Shown piece after piece: positions 40,364 through 48,982 of a stretch of DNA of 64,000 nucleotides. Both the position numbers and the translations under genes were made by a program. Origin of the DNA: Acetobacteraceae bacterium. GTDB lineage: Bacteria > Pseudomonadota > Alphaproteobacteria > Acetobacterales > Acetobacteraceae. The stretch spans positions 62,001 through 126,000 of the forward strand of contig DAIDJM010000033.1 in NCBI GenBank assembly GCA_027451405.1, read 5' to 3'. The stretch's first letter is position 1, and each line of letters begins with the position of its first letter. The notes under the pieces are model-generated. The model did no database searches, was not told the origin of the DNA, and was given only the letters and a program-made list of their open reading frames with translations.

Positions 40364-40828
40364 ATGTCCGAGCCGGAAATCGCCGCGCGCGTGCGCGACA
40401 TCATCGAACCGCTCACGGTCCTCGAAGGACCCGCGATGCCGATGCTGCACGCCGTGCAGGCGGAATTCCGCTGCGTCCCCGAGGCCGCCGTGCCGGTGCT
40501 GGCCGAGACGCTCAACCGCTCCCGCGCCGAGATCCGGGGATTGATCTCCTTCTACCACGATTTCCGTGACACCCCGCCCGGCCGCACGGTTCTCAAACTC
40601 TGCCGCGCCGAGGCCTGTCAGAGCCGTGGCGGCGAGGCTCTCGCCGCGGAAGCGCAGGCGGCGCTCGGCGTCGGCTGGGGCGAAACCACCCCGGACGGCG
40701 CGATCACGCTCGAGCCGGTCTATTGCCTCGGCCTCTGCGCCGCCGCCCCCTGCGGCATGGTCAATGATCGTCCGGTGGCCCGGCTCGACCGCGCCCGCCT
40801 CGCGGCGCTGACGGAAGCGCGCTCATGA
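40364..40828 (+). CDS. fdsG: NAD-dependent formate dehydrogenase, gamma subunit
   Basis: 154 residues, homologous to the NuoE 24-kDa subunit. It carries a [2Fe-2S] cluster with ligands C80, C85, C121 and C125 (LCRAEACQSRGG, YCLGLCAAAP). It passes electrons between the FdsB flavin site and the rest of the complex. An earlier in-frame ATG at 40352 is possible, and neither start has a strong Shine-Dalgarno. It overlaps fdsB by ATGA. Confidence 0.92.
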   Translation: MSEPEIAARVRDIIEPLTVLEGPAMPMLHAVQAEFRCVPEAAVPVLAETLNRSRAEIRGLISFYHDFRDTPPGRTVLKLCRAEACQSRGGEALAAEAQAALGVGWGETTPDGAITLEPVYCLGLCAAAPCGMVNDRPVARLDRARLAALTEARS

Positions 40829-42357
40829 CCCGGCTTTTTCTGCCGCGCGATGCGCTCGCGGTCGCGGTCGGCGCGGACGAGCTCGCCGGCGCCATCGCCC
40901 GCGCCTGCCCCGACGTGCCGCTGGTGCGCACCGGATCGCGCGGGATGGCGTGGCTCGAGCCGCTGCTCGAAGTCGAGACCCCGGAGGGCCGTATCGGTTA
41001 CGGCCCGGTCCAGGCTGCCGATCTGCCCGGCTTGCTCGCGGCCGGCCTGTTGCGCGGCGGCGCCCACGAGCGCCGGATCGGCCGGCCCGAGGCGCACCCG
41101 TTCCTGGCCCGCCAGACGCGGATCACATTCCAGCGATGCGGCCTCACCGATCCGCTGTCGCTCGACGATTATCGCGCGCATAGCGGTCTCGCCGGGCTGC
41201 GCCGCGCGATCGGGATGGGCGCCGAGACCGTGCTCGCCGAGGTGGCGGCATCGGGTCTGCGCGGCCGCGGCGGCGCCGGTTTCCCAACCGGGATCAAATG
41301 GCGGACCGTCGCCGGCGCGCAGGCCCCGAGGAAATACATCGTCTGCAACGCCGACGAGGGCGACAGCGGCACCTTTGCCGATCGCATGGTGATGGAAGGC
41401 GATCCCTTCCTGCTCATCGAGGGCATGGCGATCGCCGGAATCGCGGTCGGCGCCACCCAGGGCTACGTCTATCTCCGCTCCGAATATCCTGGCGCGATCG
41501 AGATATTGTCCGACGCCATCCGCGTGGCCCGCCGCGAAGGCATGCTCGGTCGCGCGATCCTCGGCAGCGCCCATGCGTTCGACATGGAAGTGCGGGTCGG
41601 TGCGGGCGCCTATGTCTGCGGCGAGGAAACCTCGCTGCTCGACAGTCTCGAAGGCAAGCGCGGCCAGGTGCGCGCCAAGCCGCCGCTGCCCGCGATCGAG
41701 GGCCTGTTCGGCATGCCGACCGTCGTGAACAACGTGCTGACGCTGGCCGCCATTCCCGACATTCTCGCGGCGGGTGGCGCCGCCTACGCCGCCCACGGTT
41801 TTGGCAAATCCCGCGGCACCATGCCGGTCCAGCTCGCCGGCAACATTCAGCATGGCGGGCTCTTCGAAGTGCCGTTCGGCATCACGCTCGGCGAACTCGT
41901 CCACGAGATCGGCGGCGGCACCGCGAGCGGCCGCCCGGTTCGCGCGGTGCAGGTCGGCGGTCCGCTCGGCGCCTATTTCCCGCCCGCCCTGTTCGACACG
42001 CCGTTCGACTACGAATCCTTTGCCGCCCGCGACGGGCTCATCGGTCATGGCGGCATCGTCGTGTTCGACGACACGGTCGACATGGCGAAAATGGCGCGCT
42101 TCGCGATGGCTTTCTGCGCGATCGAATCCTGCGGCAAATGCACCCCCTGCCGGCTCGGCTCGACGCGCGGCGTCGAGGTGATCGACCGCATGGTGGCCGG
42201 CGTTCCAGGACAGAAACAGCTGCTCGAAGATCTCTGCGAGACCATGAAATTCGGGTCGCTGTGCGCGCTCGGCGGATTTACGCCATATCCGGTGCTGAGC
42301 GCGTTGCGGTATTTTCCGGAGGACTTCACGCCCGGCGTCAGGCGTGAGGCAGCGTAG
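40825..42357 (+). CDS. fdsB: NAD-dependent formate dehydrogenase, beta subunit
   Basis: 510 residues, homologous to NuoF with an N-terminal thioredoxin-like extension. FMN/NAD-binding motifs are GLRGRGGAGFPTGIKW near residue 148 and NADEGDSGTFADR near residue 173; GAGAYVCGEETSLLDSLEG is also present. The [4Fe-4S] motif ESCGKCTPCRLGSTRG is near residue 433. It is the NAD-reducing site of the soluble molybdenum formate dehydrogenase. It is followed by family B repeat copy 2, which separates it from fdsA. Confidence 0.94.
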   Translation: MTRLFLPRDALAVAVGADELAGAIARACPDVPLVRTGSRGMAWLEPLLEVETPEGRIGYGPVQAADLPGLLAAGLLRGGAHERRIGRPEAHPFLARQTRITFQRCGLTDPLSLDDYRAHSGLAGLRRAIGMGAETVLAEVAASGLRGRGGAGFPTGIKWRTVAGAQAPRKYIVCNADEGDSGTFADRMVMEGDPFLLIEGMAIAGIAVGATQGYVYLRSEYPGAIEILSDAIRVARREGMLGRAILGSAHAFDMEVRVGAGAYVCGEETSLLDSLEGKRGQVRAKPPLPAIEGLFGMPTVVNNVLTLAAIPDILAAGGAAYAAHGFGKSRGTMPVQLAGNIQHGGLFEVPFGITLGELVHEIGGGTASGRPVRAVQVGGPLGAYFPPALFDTPFDYESFAARDGLIGHGGIVVFDDTVDMAKMARFAMAFCAIESCGKCTPCRLGSTRGVEVIDRMVAGVPGQKQLLEDLCETMKFGSLCALGGFTPYPVLSALRYFPEDFTPGVRREAA

Positions 42358-42363
42358 GCAAGA

Positions 42364-42477
42364 TGTTCTTTTTTGAAAAAAAGAACCAAAAAACTTTCTC
42401 GCGTGTGACGAGGTGGCTCAACCGCCCCGTCTCATACAAGCAAAGTCTTTTTGCTTCTTTTTCTTCAGAAAAAGAAG
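42364..42477. repeat. Family B AT-rich element, copy 2, between fdsB and fdsA
   Basis: Left block 42364-42402 and right block 42442-42477 are identical to copy 1 at 30199-30312. Only the 39-nt core differs, and it can fold as an imperfect hairpin of its own (GACGAGGTGG with CCGCCCCGTC, G-U pairs). The element lies inside the fds operon. Its last bases AAGAAGG, 10 nt upstream of the ATG, probably serve as the fdsA ribosome-binding site. It should attenuate transcription from fdsB to fdsA or provide mRNA processing. Confidence 0.88.
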
Positions 42478-42487
42478 GAATCTGAAC

Positions 42488-45319
42488 ATGTCTCTCGAGC
42501 AACAAGCCGATTACGGCACCAGGCCGGGACGCGGCGAAAAGCCCGTCACGCTCACCATCGACGGCTTCACCGTCACGGTGCCCGAAGGCACCAGCGTGAT
42601 GCGCGCCGCGGCCGAGATCGGCACGAAAATCCCCCGGCTCTGCGCGTCGGACATGCTTGACGCGTTCGGCTCCTGCCGGCTCTGTCTCGTGGAGATCGAA
42701 GGCCGCGCCGGGACGCCTGCCTCCTGCACCACGCCGGTGGCGCCGGGCATGGTGGTGACGACGAGCAGCGAGCGTCTGCGCCGGCTGCGCCGCGGCGTGA
42801 TGGAGCTCTACATTTCCGACCATCCGCTCGACTGCCTGACCTGCAGCGCGAACGGCAATTGCGAGCTGCAGGACGCGGCCGGCGAAGTGGGCCTGCGTGA
42901 CGTGCGCTACGGCTACACCGGCGCCAACCATCTCGCCGATGCCAAGGATCTCTCCAATCCCTATTTCGATTACGATCCGTCGAAATGCATCGTTTGCTCG
43001 CGCTGCGTGCGCGCCTGCGAGGAGGTCCAGGGTACTTTCGCGCTCACCGTTGATGGGCGCGGCTTCGAAAGCCGTATCGTCACCGGCACGCCGGATTTCC
43101 TCTCCAGTGAATGCGTCTCCTGCGGCGCCTGCGTGCAGGCCTGCCCGACCGCGACGCTGATGGAAAAGCGCGTGGCCGAGATCGGCCAGCCGGAACATGC
43201 GATCGTCACGACCTGCGCCTATTGCGGCGTCGGCTGCCAGTTCCGCGCGGAGATGCGCGGCGCCGAACTCGTGCGCATGGTCCCCTACAAGGACGGCCGC
43301 GCCAATCGCGGCCATAGCTGCGTGAAAGGCCGCTTCGCGTGGGGGTACGCCACCCATCGCGAACGCATGACCAGGCCGATGGTGCGCGATCGGACCAGCG
43401 ATCCGTGGCGTGAGACGACATGGAAAGAAGCCTTCGCCCGGATCGCAAGCGACTATAAGCGCATCGTCGCGGCCCACGGCCGGGGCGCGACCGGCGGCAT
43501 CGCCTCGTCGCGCTGCACGAACGAGGAAGCCTATCTGGTGCAGAAGCTCGTGCGCGCCGGGTTTGGCAACAACAATGTCGATACCTGCGCGCGGGTGTGT
43601 CATTCGCCGACCGGTTTCGGTCTGGCGAACACATACGGCACCTCGGCGGGCACCCAGGATTTCGACAGCATCGAACAGACCGACGTCGTCGTGCTGGTGG
43701 GCGCGAATCCGACCGATGCGCATCCGGTCTTCGCCTCGCGGATGAAGCGGCGGCTGCGGGCCGGTGCGAAGCTGATCGTGATCGATCCGCGCCGCATCGA
43801 TCTCGTGCGCTCGCCGCACATCGAGGCGGCGATGCATCTGCCGCTGAAACCCGGCACGAACGTGGCCGTGCTGACCGCGCTCGCGCACGTGATCGTGGCC
43901 GAAAATCTGATCGATCAGGATTTCGTCCGCGAACGCTGCGAGGCAGAGGATTTCCATGCCTGGGCGTCGTTCGTCCTCGAGCCGCAGAACAGCCCCGAAG
44001 CCGTCGAGAAGATCTGTGGGGTGCCAGCCGGCCTGATCCGCGAGGCCGCGCGCCTCTACGCCACGGGCGGCAACGCCGCGATCTATTACGGCCTCGGTGT
44101 GACCGAGCACAGCCAGGGCACCACCGCCGTCATGGCGATCGCTAACCTCGCGATGGCGACCGGCAATATTGGCCGACCCGGCGTCGGCGTAAATCCGCTA
44201 CGTGGCCAGAACAACGTCCAGGGCAGCTGCGACATGGGCAGCTTCCCCCACGAGCTGTCCGGCTACCGCCACGTCTCCGAGCCCGGGGTCCGCAGGCTCT
44301 TCGAGCAGCATTGGGGGGTCGCGATCGACCCCGAGCCCGGATTGCGCATCAACAACATGCTCGATGCCGCAGTGGAAGGCAGCTTTAAGCTGCTCTACGT
44401 CCAGGGCGAGGACATCGCCCAGTCCGACCCCGATACGCGCCATGTCATCGCCGGCCTCGAAGCCATGGAATGCGTCATCGTCCAGGACATTTTCCTGAAC
44501 GAAACCGCGAACTACGCGCACGTCTTCCTGCCGGGCACCACCTTCCTCGAAAAGGACGGCACCTTCACGAACGCCGAACGGCGCATCAACCGCGTGCGCC
44601 GCGTCATGCCGCCCATGCCCGGTCTCGCCGATTGGGAAGTCACGCTCGAGATCGCGCGCGCGATCGGTGTCGATATCGGCCATTACACCCACCCGTCCGA
44701 GATCATGGACGAGATCGCCGCGCTGACGCCCACCTTCGCCGGCGTGTCCTACGCCAAGCTCGACGAACTCGGCTCGGTGCAATGGCCGTGCAACGAGGAC
44801 GCGCCGGAGGGCACGCCGGTCATGCATATCGACCGGTTCGTGCGCGGCCGCGGCCGCTTCATGGTCACCGAATACATTCCGACTGAGGAACGCACCGGGC
44901 CACGCTTCCCCCTGCTCCTCACCACCGGGCGCATTCTCAGCCAATACAATGTCGGCGCGCAGACCCGGCGCACCGAGAACCAGGTCTGGCACGCCGAGGA
45001 CGTGCTCGAGATGCATCCGCACGACGCCGAACAGCGTGGCATCCGCGACCATGACTGGGTGAAGCTCGCCAGCCGGTCGGGGGAGACGACGCTGCGTTGC
45101 CGCATCACCGACCGGGTCGCGCCGGGCGTCGTCTACACGACATTCCATCACCCGCTGACCCAGGCCAATGTGGTCACCACCGAATATTCCGACTGGGCGA
45201 CGAACTGCCCCGAATACAAGGTGACCGCGGTGCAGGTGAGCCCGTCGAACGGGCCCACGGCCTGGCAGGAGGAATACCGGAAACACAGCGAATTGGCGCG
45301 GCGCGTGGCGGCGGAGTGA
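42488..45319 (+). CDS. fdsA: NAD-dependent formate dehydrogenase, molybdenum catalytic alpha subunit
   Basis: 943 residues. Residues 20-110 form a [2Fe-2S] ferredoxin domain (C52, C63, C66, C80). A NuoG-type His/Cys cluster follows (near C116-C125), then two 4Fe-4S clusters (CIVCSRCVRAC at 167-177, CVSCGACVQAC at 209-219). The molybdopterin domain begins with the CAYCGVGC cluster at 243-250. The catalytic ligand is cysteine C371 (CARVCHSPT), not selenocysteine. The C-terminal MopB domain is present. It oxidises formate to CO2, passing electrons to NAD via FdsB. Maturation factors (fdsC, fdsD) are not next to it. Confidence 0.95.
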   Translation: MSLEQQADYGTRPGRGEKPVTLTIDGFTVTVPEGTSVMRAAAEIGTKIPRLCASDMLDAFGSCRLCLVEIEGRAGTPASCTTPVAPGMVVTTSSERLRRLRRGVMELYISDHPLDCLTCSANGNCELQDAAGEVGLRDVRYGYTGANHLADAKDLSNPYFDYDPSKCIVCSRCVRACEEVQGTFALTVDGRGFESRIVTGTPDFLSSECVSCGACVQACPTATLMEKRVAEIGQPEHAIVTTCAYCGVGCQFRAEMRGAELVRMVPYKDGRANRGHSCVKGRFAWGYATHRERMTRPMVRDRTSDPWRETTWKEAFARIASDYKRIVAAHGRGATGGIASSRCTNEEAYLVQKLVRAGFGNNNVDTCARVCHSPTGFGLANTYGTSAGTQDFDSIEQTDVVVLVGANPTDAHPVFASRMKRRLRAGAKLIVIDPRRIDLVRSPHIEAAMHLPLKPGTNVAVLTALAHVIVAENLIDQDFVRERCEAEDFHAWASFVLEPQNSPEAVEKICGVPAGLIREAARLYATGGNAAIYYGLGVTEHSQGTTAVMAIANLAMATGNIGRPGVGVNPLRGQNNVQGSCDMGSFPHELSGYRHVSEPGVRRLFEQHWGVAIDPEPGLRINNMLDAAVEGSFKLLYVQGEDIAQSDPDTRHVIAGLEAMECVIVQDIFLNETANYAHVFLPGTTFLEKDGTFTNAERRINRVRRVMPPMPGLADWEVTLEIARAIGVDIGHYTHPSEIMDEIAALTPTFAGVSYAKLDELGSVQWPCNEDAPEGTPVMHIDRFVRGRGRFMVTEYIPTEERTGPRFPLLLTTGRILSQYNVGAQTRRTENQVWHAEDVLEMHPHDAEQRGIRDHDWVKLASRSGETTLRCRITDRVAPGVVYTTFHHPLTQANVVTTEYSDWATNCPEYKVTAVQVSPSNGPTAWQEEYRKHSELARRVAAE

Positions 45320-45368
45320 CCCCGCCGCGCCTCCCCGGTGCGCGAACGTGCCGGACCCGAGTCCGCCG

Positions 45369-45644
45369 ATGAGTTACGATCCCGATACCGTGCCCCGGCT
45401 CGCGACGGGCATGAAATTCCGCCATGACGCCGTGCGTGACGCCTGGGTCGTGCTCGGGCCCGAGCGGCTTTTCCTGCCGGACGAGCATGCCGTCGCGGTC
45501 CTGCGGCTCGTCGACGGCCAGCGCAGCGTAGGTGCGATCGTCGAGGCGCTGGCCGCGCAATATGCCGCCCCGGCCGAGGTGATCGCCAGCGATGTCTGGG
45601 AGATGCTGAGCGACCTGTCCGGCCGGGGGGCGATCCGTCTCTAG
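45369..45644 (+). CDS. Orphan PqqD-family peptide-chaperone-like protein
   Basis: 91 residues of the PqqD fold: VPRLATGMKFRHDAVRDAWV, LGPERLFLPDEHAVAVLRLV and the helical tail VIEALAAQ...DVWEMLSDLSGRGAIRL. PqqD binds precursor peptides for radical-SAM RiPP enzymes such as PqqE. Here no pqqA, B, C or E gene is nearby, and it is the last rightward gene after fdsA. A GTG start at 45348 would add seven residues. It could act on a remote pqq locus or have another client. Confidence 0.8.
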   Translation: MSYDPDTVPRLATGMKFRHDAVRDAWVVLGPERLFLPDEHAVAVLRLVDGQRSVGAIVEALAAQYAAPAEVIASDVWEMLSDLSGRGAIRL

Positions 45645-45648
45645 CGGT

Positions 45649-45960
45649 TCAGTAATACCCCCAGTGCGGCGGGATCCAGCGGCCATTCCAGGCACGGTGG
45701 CCCGGAATCCAGCGATAGGGGGGCGGCGCGTAGTAAGGGGCCGCGGGCGCCACCACCACCGGCGGCACGCCGACCACGACGCCGCCGCGCCAGCCCCAGC
45801 CCGGACGCCAGGCGTAACCGGGATGCCAGCCCCAGCCCCAGCCCGCGTGCCAACCCCAGCCGCCGCGCCACCAGGCCTCGGCGGGAGTCGGCGTCAGCAA
45901 GGGGACCGCCACCGAAGCCGCCAACAGGCCGCCGAGCGCCAGACGCTTCAACAACCTCAT
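45649..45960 (-). CDS. Secreted Trp/Gly/Pro-rich protein with YxWxPG-type repeats
   Basis: 103 residues. A signal peptide ending at AEA-WW precedes a Trp- and Gly-rich region (GWGWHAGWGWGWHPGYAW) and a C-terminal RWIPGHRAWNGRWIPPHWG, a WxxGxW/YxWxPGH repeat unit. Such proteins are exported and of unknown role. AAGGAG lies 7 nt before the ATG and supports the start. It is convergent with the pqqD-like gene, 4 nt apart. Confidence 0.82.
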   Translation of the reverse strand: MRLLKRLALGGLLAASVAVPLLTPTPAEAWWRGGWGWHAGWGWGWHPGYAWRPGWGWRGGVVVGVPPVVVAPAAPYYAPPPYRWIPGHRAWNGRWIPPHWGYY

Positions 45961-46074
45961 CCTTTCTCTCCTTAGAGAAACCTCGGTCAGCGCCGTAGGT
46001 GGCGCAGCGGTGTTTCCATCGCACTGCGCCAGCGTTTCGGATGGTAACACGGCGATGCGCGAACGGTAGATCCG

Positions 46075-46656
46075 ATGGCCTCTCTCTGGCTGGTTCGTCA
46101 CGGTAGTTACGGGTTGCTCGGCAAGGCGCTCGGCGGCCGCGCGGATCACCCGCTCGACGAGGCGGGGCGGCACGAGGCCGGGCGCGCGGGAGCGTGGCTC
46201 GCTGCCGCAGCCCTCGGTGCCGTCCTCTCGAGCCCCGTGCGGCGGGCGCGCGAGACCGCGGAAATCCTGGCCCGCCATGCCGGCTTGCCAGTGATCGAGG
46301 CACCCGATTTCAGCGAAATCGATTTCGGCGAATGGTCCAGCCGCAGCTTCGCCTCGCTGTCCGGCGATCCCGCCTGGGAGACCTGGAACCGGAACCGCGG
46401 CCTCGCCCGCGTGCCGGGGGGCGAGACGATGCTGGAAGCGCAGCTCCGCAGCATCCGCGGCCTGTGGCGCGCCGCCGCGCTGGCCCCCTCGGTCGCGATC
46501 GTCACCCACGCCGACATCATCCGCGCGATCGTGCTCCACATCCTGGGCAGCCCGCTCGATTTCTACGACCGGCTCGAAATCCCGCCGGGATCCCTGACGG
46601 AAATAGAATTCGAAGCCGCTCAGGCGCGCGTCCGGATGCTGTCATTCCGGCCTTGA
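46075..46656 (+). CDS. Histidine phosphatase family protein
   Basis: 193 residues of the phosphoglycerate-mutase-like superfamily. The catalytic RHG lies at the start (LWLVRHGSYG), with SSPVRRARETAEILA near residue 52, the acid-base region FGEWSSRS and the second catalytic His in VTHADIIRAIV near residue 145. The substrate is unknown; the size fits the CobC/GpmB/PhoE type. It is followed by a well-formed family A repeat. Confidence 0.86.
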   Translation: MASLWLVRHGSYGLLGKALGGRADHPLDEAGRHEAGRAGAWLAAAALGAVLSSPVRRARETAEILARHAGLPVIEAPDFSEIDFGEWSSRSFASLSGDPAWETWNRNRGLARVPGGETMLEAQLRSIRGLWRAAALAPSVAIVTHADIIRAIVLHILGSPLDFYDRLEIPPGSLTEIEFEAAQARVRMLSFRP

Positions 46657-46664
46657 AAACGGTC

Positions 46665-46758
46665 GCCTCCGGCGGGCAGAGGCTCCGCCTCTGCACTCCG
46701 CTGGGGCCGAAAGGCCCCAGACCCCGTTACTTCAGAATAGCCCGGGCCGCCGGAGGCA
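46665..46758. repeat. Family A repeat copy, best-preserved composite form
   Basis: Left terminus GCCTCCGGCGGGC (46665-46677), hairpin GCAGAGGC-TCC-GCCTCTGC (46676-46694), hairpin CTGGGGCC-GAAA-GGCCCCAG (46701-46720) and right terminus CCGGGCCGCCGGAGGCA (46742-46758). The outer GCCTCCGGCGG and CCGCCGGAGGC ends also pair. It lies between convergent genes, 9 nt from each flank, consistent with a bidirectional terminator. Confidence 0.85.
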
Positions 46759-46767
46759 ACAGGCGCC

Positions 46768-47892
46768 TCAGACTCCAAGCCACCGTAACGAAAGCCGCAG
46801 CTTCGCCGTGGCGTCCCGATCGAACCACCACCCGTGCGCGAAAATGACGCGTTCCGGCGCGAACGCGACGAGCCGTTCGGCCGCGCGACGGGCTTCGCCC
46901 CGCTTCGCGCTCACGATCGCCCGCACATAGGCGGGTGCCCGCCCATCCGGCGCCGCCATGCCGAGCCCGCGCAGGAGAGGGCCCAACGGCGGCGGCAATT
47001 TTTCCACTTCGATGTTGGTGATGAGGTCCGTGAGCACCAGCGTGCGCGAAGGATGATGCAACAGCGCATATTCCTCGAAGCCGAACGCGCCCGGAATGCG
47101 CACCGTTTCGATAGCGCCCCGCCAGCTTTCCGGCGGTGAATTCAACCCGCCATCGAATCTAAGCCCGCTTCGCCGCACCGCGCGGCGCCGTGCGAGCGCC
47201 GGGGCCCCGAGCGTCTCGGTTCCCGGGCACGCGCGCTGCCAATCCTTCACGAACATCCAGTGCGCGAAAGAGGGCGCGACAAGCGCGCGGATGTGGCCGA
47301 GCCGCTCGATCTCTTGCTGCAAGGCCGCGCTGTGCAGCGTCGGCGAAACCACCAGCAGCTCGCCGTTCGGGAGCCGGAGTATGGTCATGCGCAAGGGCAG
47401 CGGGACGATCGCTTTCCGCAGCGGCTCGGCGTCCACGATCCAGACCCCATCGGCCAGTTCCTTGACCGTGTCGTAGGGCGGGTAGCCGGCGCGCAATTCC
47501 TCCATGGGCCCGATCAGGGTGCGGCCGAGCGGTCCCGGACCCTGGCCCGGTCCGGTGTGCGGCTGCCGGTCGCTGAGGGATACGATCGCCAACTCGGCGA
47601 TCCCCGCCGCCAGCAACAAAGCCCGCTCGCGGGGCGCCGCGCGCCGCAGCGCGAGCGCCGCCCCGCAGAGTCCGAGCGCCCCCATGGCGTCGAGCACCAG
47701 GTGCTGGCGCATCGACAGCAGCGGGGCCATGCCGGCCTCGTAATCCGTGAGCGCGGCGTAGCTGCCATGGTACAAGCCCGCAGCCCCGAGCACTTCGCGG
47801 GTCGCCCCGTCGAGCGGCCCGGCGGCAGCCAGAGCCCCGAAGAGCGCGCTGACTCCCCAATCGATCGCGCCGTGAACACGGGTCGAGATCAT
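46768..47892 (-). CDS. DUF4336 protein with N-terminal membrane domain
   Basis: 374 residues. Residues 1-115 contain about four membrane helices (VHGAIDWGVSALFGALAAAG...LLLAAGIAELAIVSL). From residue 140 a DUF4336 domain follows, with a metallo-beta-lactamase-like shape (ELADGVWIVDAEPLRKAIVP, LLVVSPTLHSAALQQEIERL, LVAPSFAHWMFVKDWQRACP), but without a full HxHxDH motif. The catalytic state is unclear. Start ATG overlaps the SDR stop as ATGA, so the SDR gene is upstream in the same operon. Confidence 0.8.
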   Translation of the reverse strand: MISTRVHGAIDWGVSALFGALAAAGPLDGATREVLGAAGLYHGSYAALTDYEAGMAPLLSMRQHLVLDAMGALGLCGAALALRRAAPRERALLLAAGIAELAIVSLSDRQPHTGPGQGPGPLGRTLIGPMEELRAGYPPYDTVKELADGVWIVDAEPLRKAIVPLPLRMTILRLPNGELLVVSPTLHSAALQQEIERLGHIRALVAPSFAHWMFVKDWQRACPGTETLGAPALARRRAVRRSGLRFDGGLNSPPESWRGAIETVRIPGAFGFEEYALLHHPSRTLVLTDLITNIEVEKLPPPLGPLLRGLGMAAPDGRAPAYVRAIVSAKRGEARRAAERLVAFAPERVIFAHGWWFDRDATAKLRLSLRWLGV

Positions 47893-48878
47893 CCGGAGTC
47901 CCGTCCTGACGCAAGGCGCGCGAGCGCGATGCCGGCCAACCCTGCCGCGGCGGCGGCGAGCGCGCCGCCGGCCGTCCATCCCGGCTCGGGTCTCTCCGGC
48001 CGGCCGCCGCCCCTCGTGACGGCGCGGGGACCGGCGGGCCGGAACAGCCCGCCGCTATGCCGGCGCGTCCGCCTCGCCCGCCGGAGATAGGTTTGCAGGA
48101 AGCGCCGCATCGCCCAGCGCGCGACCCCCGGCATCAGCGCGTAACCGATCGGCGCCACATGCGCGACCGCGCCGACCGCCACCGCATCCCGCGGCGCGCG
48201 TGCCAGCGAGACCATGACGGACGCGACCCTGTCGGGACCGATCGCCGGCGGCGCCGGTTTCAGCCGCCGTCCCGTCTCATTGGCGCCGTGCTGGATGCCC
48301 GGCGTGTCGATGAAGCTCGGGAACACGTCGCAGATATGGATGCGCGGCTGGTCGCCGAGCTCCGCGCGCAGCGCCTCGGAAAATCCGCGCAGCCCGAATT
48401 TGCTGGCGCTGTAGGCGGCCGCGAACGGCGCCGGCACCCAGCCGCCGAAAGAATTGGTGTTGATCAGCACGCCGCCGCCGCGCTGCTTGCGGAAATAGGG
48501 TAGCGCCGCGTGCGCGCCGTTCATCGCGCCGATCAGGTTTGTTTCGATAGTGCGGGCATGTGCCTTGGGCGGCGTTTGCACAAAATCGCCGATGGCGCCG
48601 ACGCCGGCATTGTTGATCCAGACATCGAGCTGGCCGGTGATGCGCGCGGCCTGGCGCGCGGCGTCCGCCATGGCGCGCGCATCGGCGACGTCGGCCGCGA
48701 TCGCGATCGCGCGCACGCCGCGGCGCCGGCAGCGCTCGGCCACGGCTGCGAGCGCAGATTTGTCTCGCGCGATCAGCGCCACGTTGGCACCCTCGCGGGC
48801 GAAGGCGAGCGCGGCCGCCATGCCGATGCCGCTGGAAGCGCCGGTGATGGCCACGGTGCGATGACGGAGTTCGGGCAT
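47889..48878 (-). CDS. Short-chain dehydrogenase/reductase with C-terminal membrane tail
   Basis: 329 residues. Classical SDR: TGASSGIG near residue 11, NNAG near residue 85, catalytic Ser and YSASK near residues 140-155. The core ends about residue 250. It is followed by a basic linker and a C-terminal hydrophobic segment (AGGALAAAAAGLAGIALARL) that could anchor the enzyme to the membrane. The substrate is unknown. GGGGGAG precedes the start. Divergent from the HAD gene. Confidence 0.87.
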   Translation of the reverse strand: MPELRHRTVAITGASSGIGMAAALAFAREGANVALIARDKSALAAVAERCRRRGVRAIAIAADVADARAMADAARQAARITGQLDVWINNAGVGAIGDFVQTPPKAHARTIETNLIGAMNGAHAALPYFRKQRGGGVLINTNSFGGWVPAPFAAAYSASKFGLRGFSEALRAELGDQPRIHICDVFPSFIDTPGIQHGANETGRRLKPAPPAIGPDRVASVMVSLARAPRDAVAVGAVAHVAPIGYALMPGVARWAMRRFLQTYLRRARRTRRHSGGLFRPAGPRAVTRGGGRPERPEPGWTAGGALAAAAAGLAGIALARLASGRDSG

Positions 48879-48982
48879 GATCGCTCCCCCGGTGATGCCG
48901 GCAGAAGGCCAACGGGGCCGAGCCCCGGGCGTGCGCCCGCACGCCGTTGAAAACCCCGCGACCGCATGGAGAGGAGGCATGG

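Noticed and set aside
42488-45319. Possible selenocysteine in the formate dehydrogenase alpha subunit
   Set aside because: The active-site position is a normal cysteine codon (CARVCHSPT), and no in-frame TGA occurs.
45319-45369. Hidden PqqA-like precursor peptide before the pqqD-like gene
   Set aside because: Only about 50 nt separate fdsA from the pqqD-like gene, and no short frame with a Glu-x3-Tyr motif is present.
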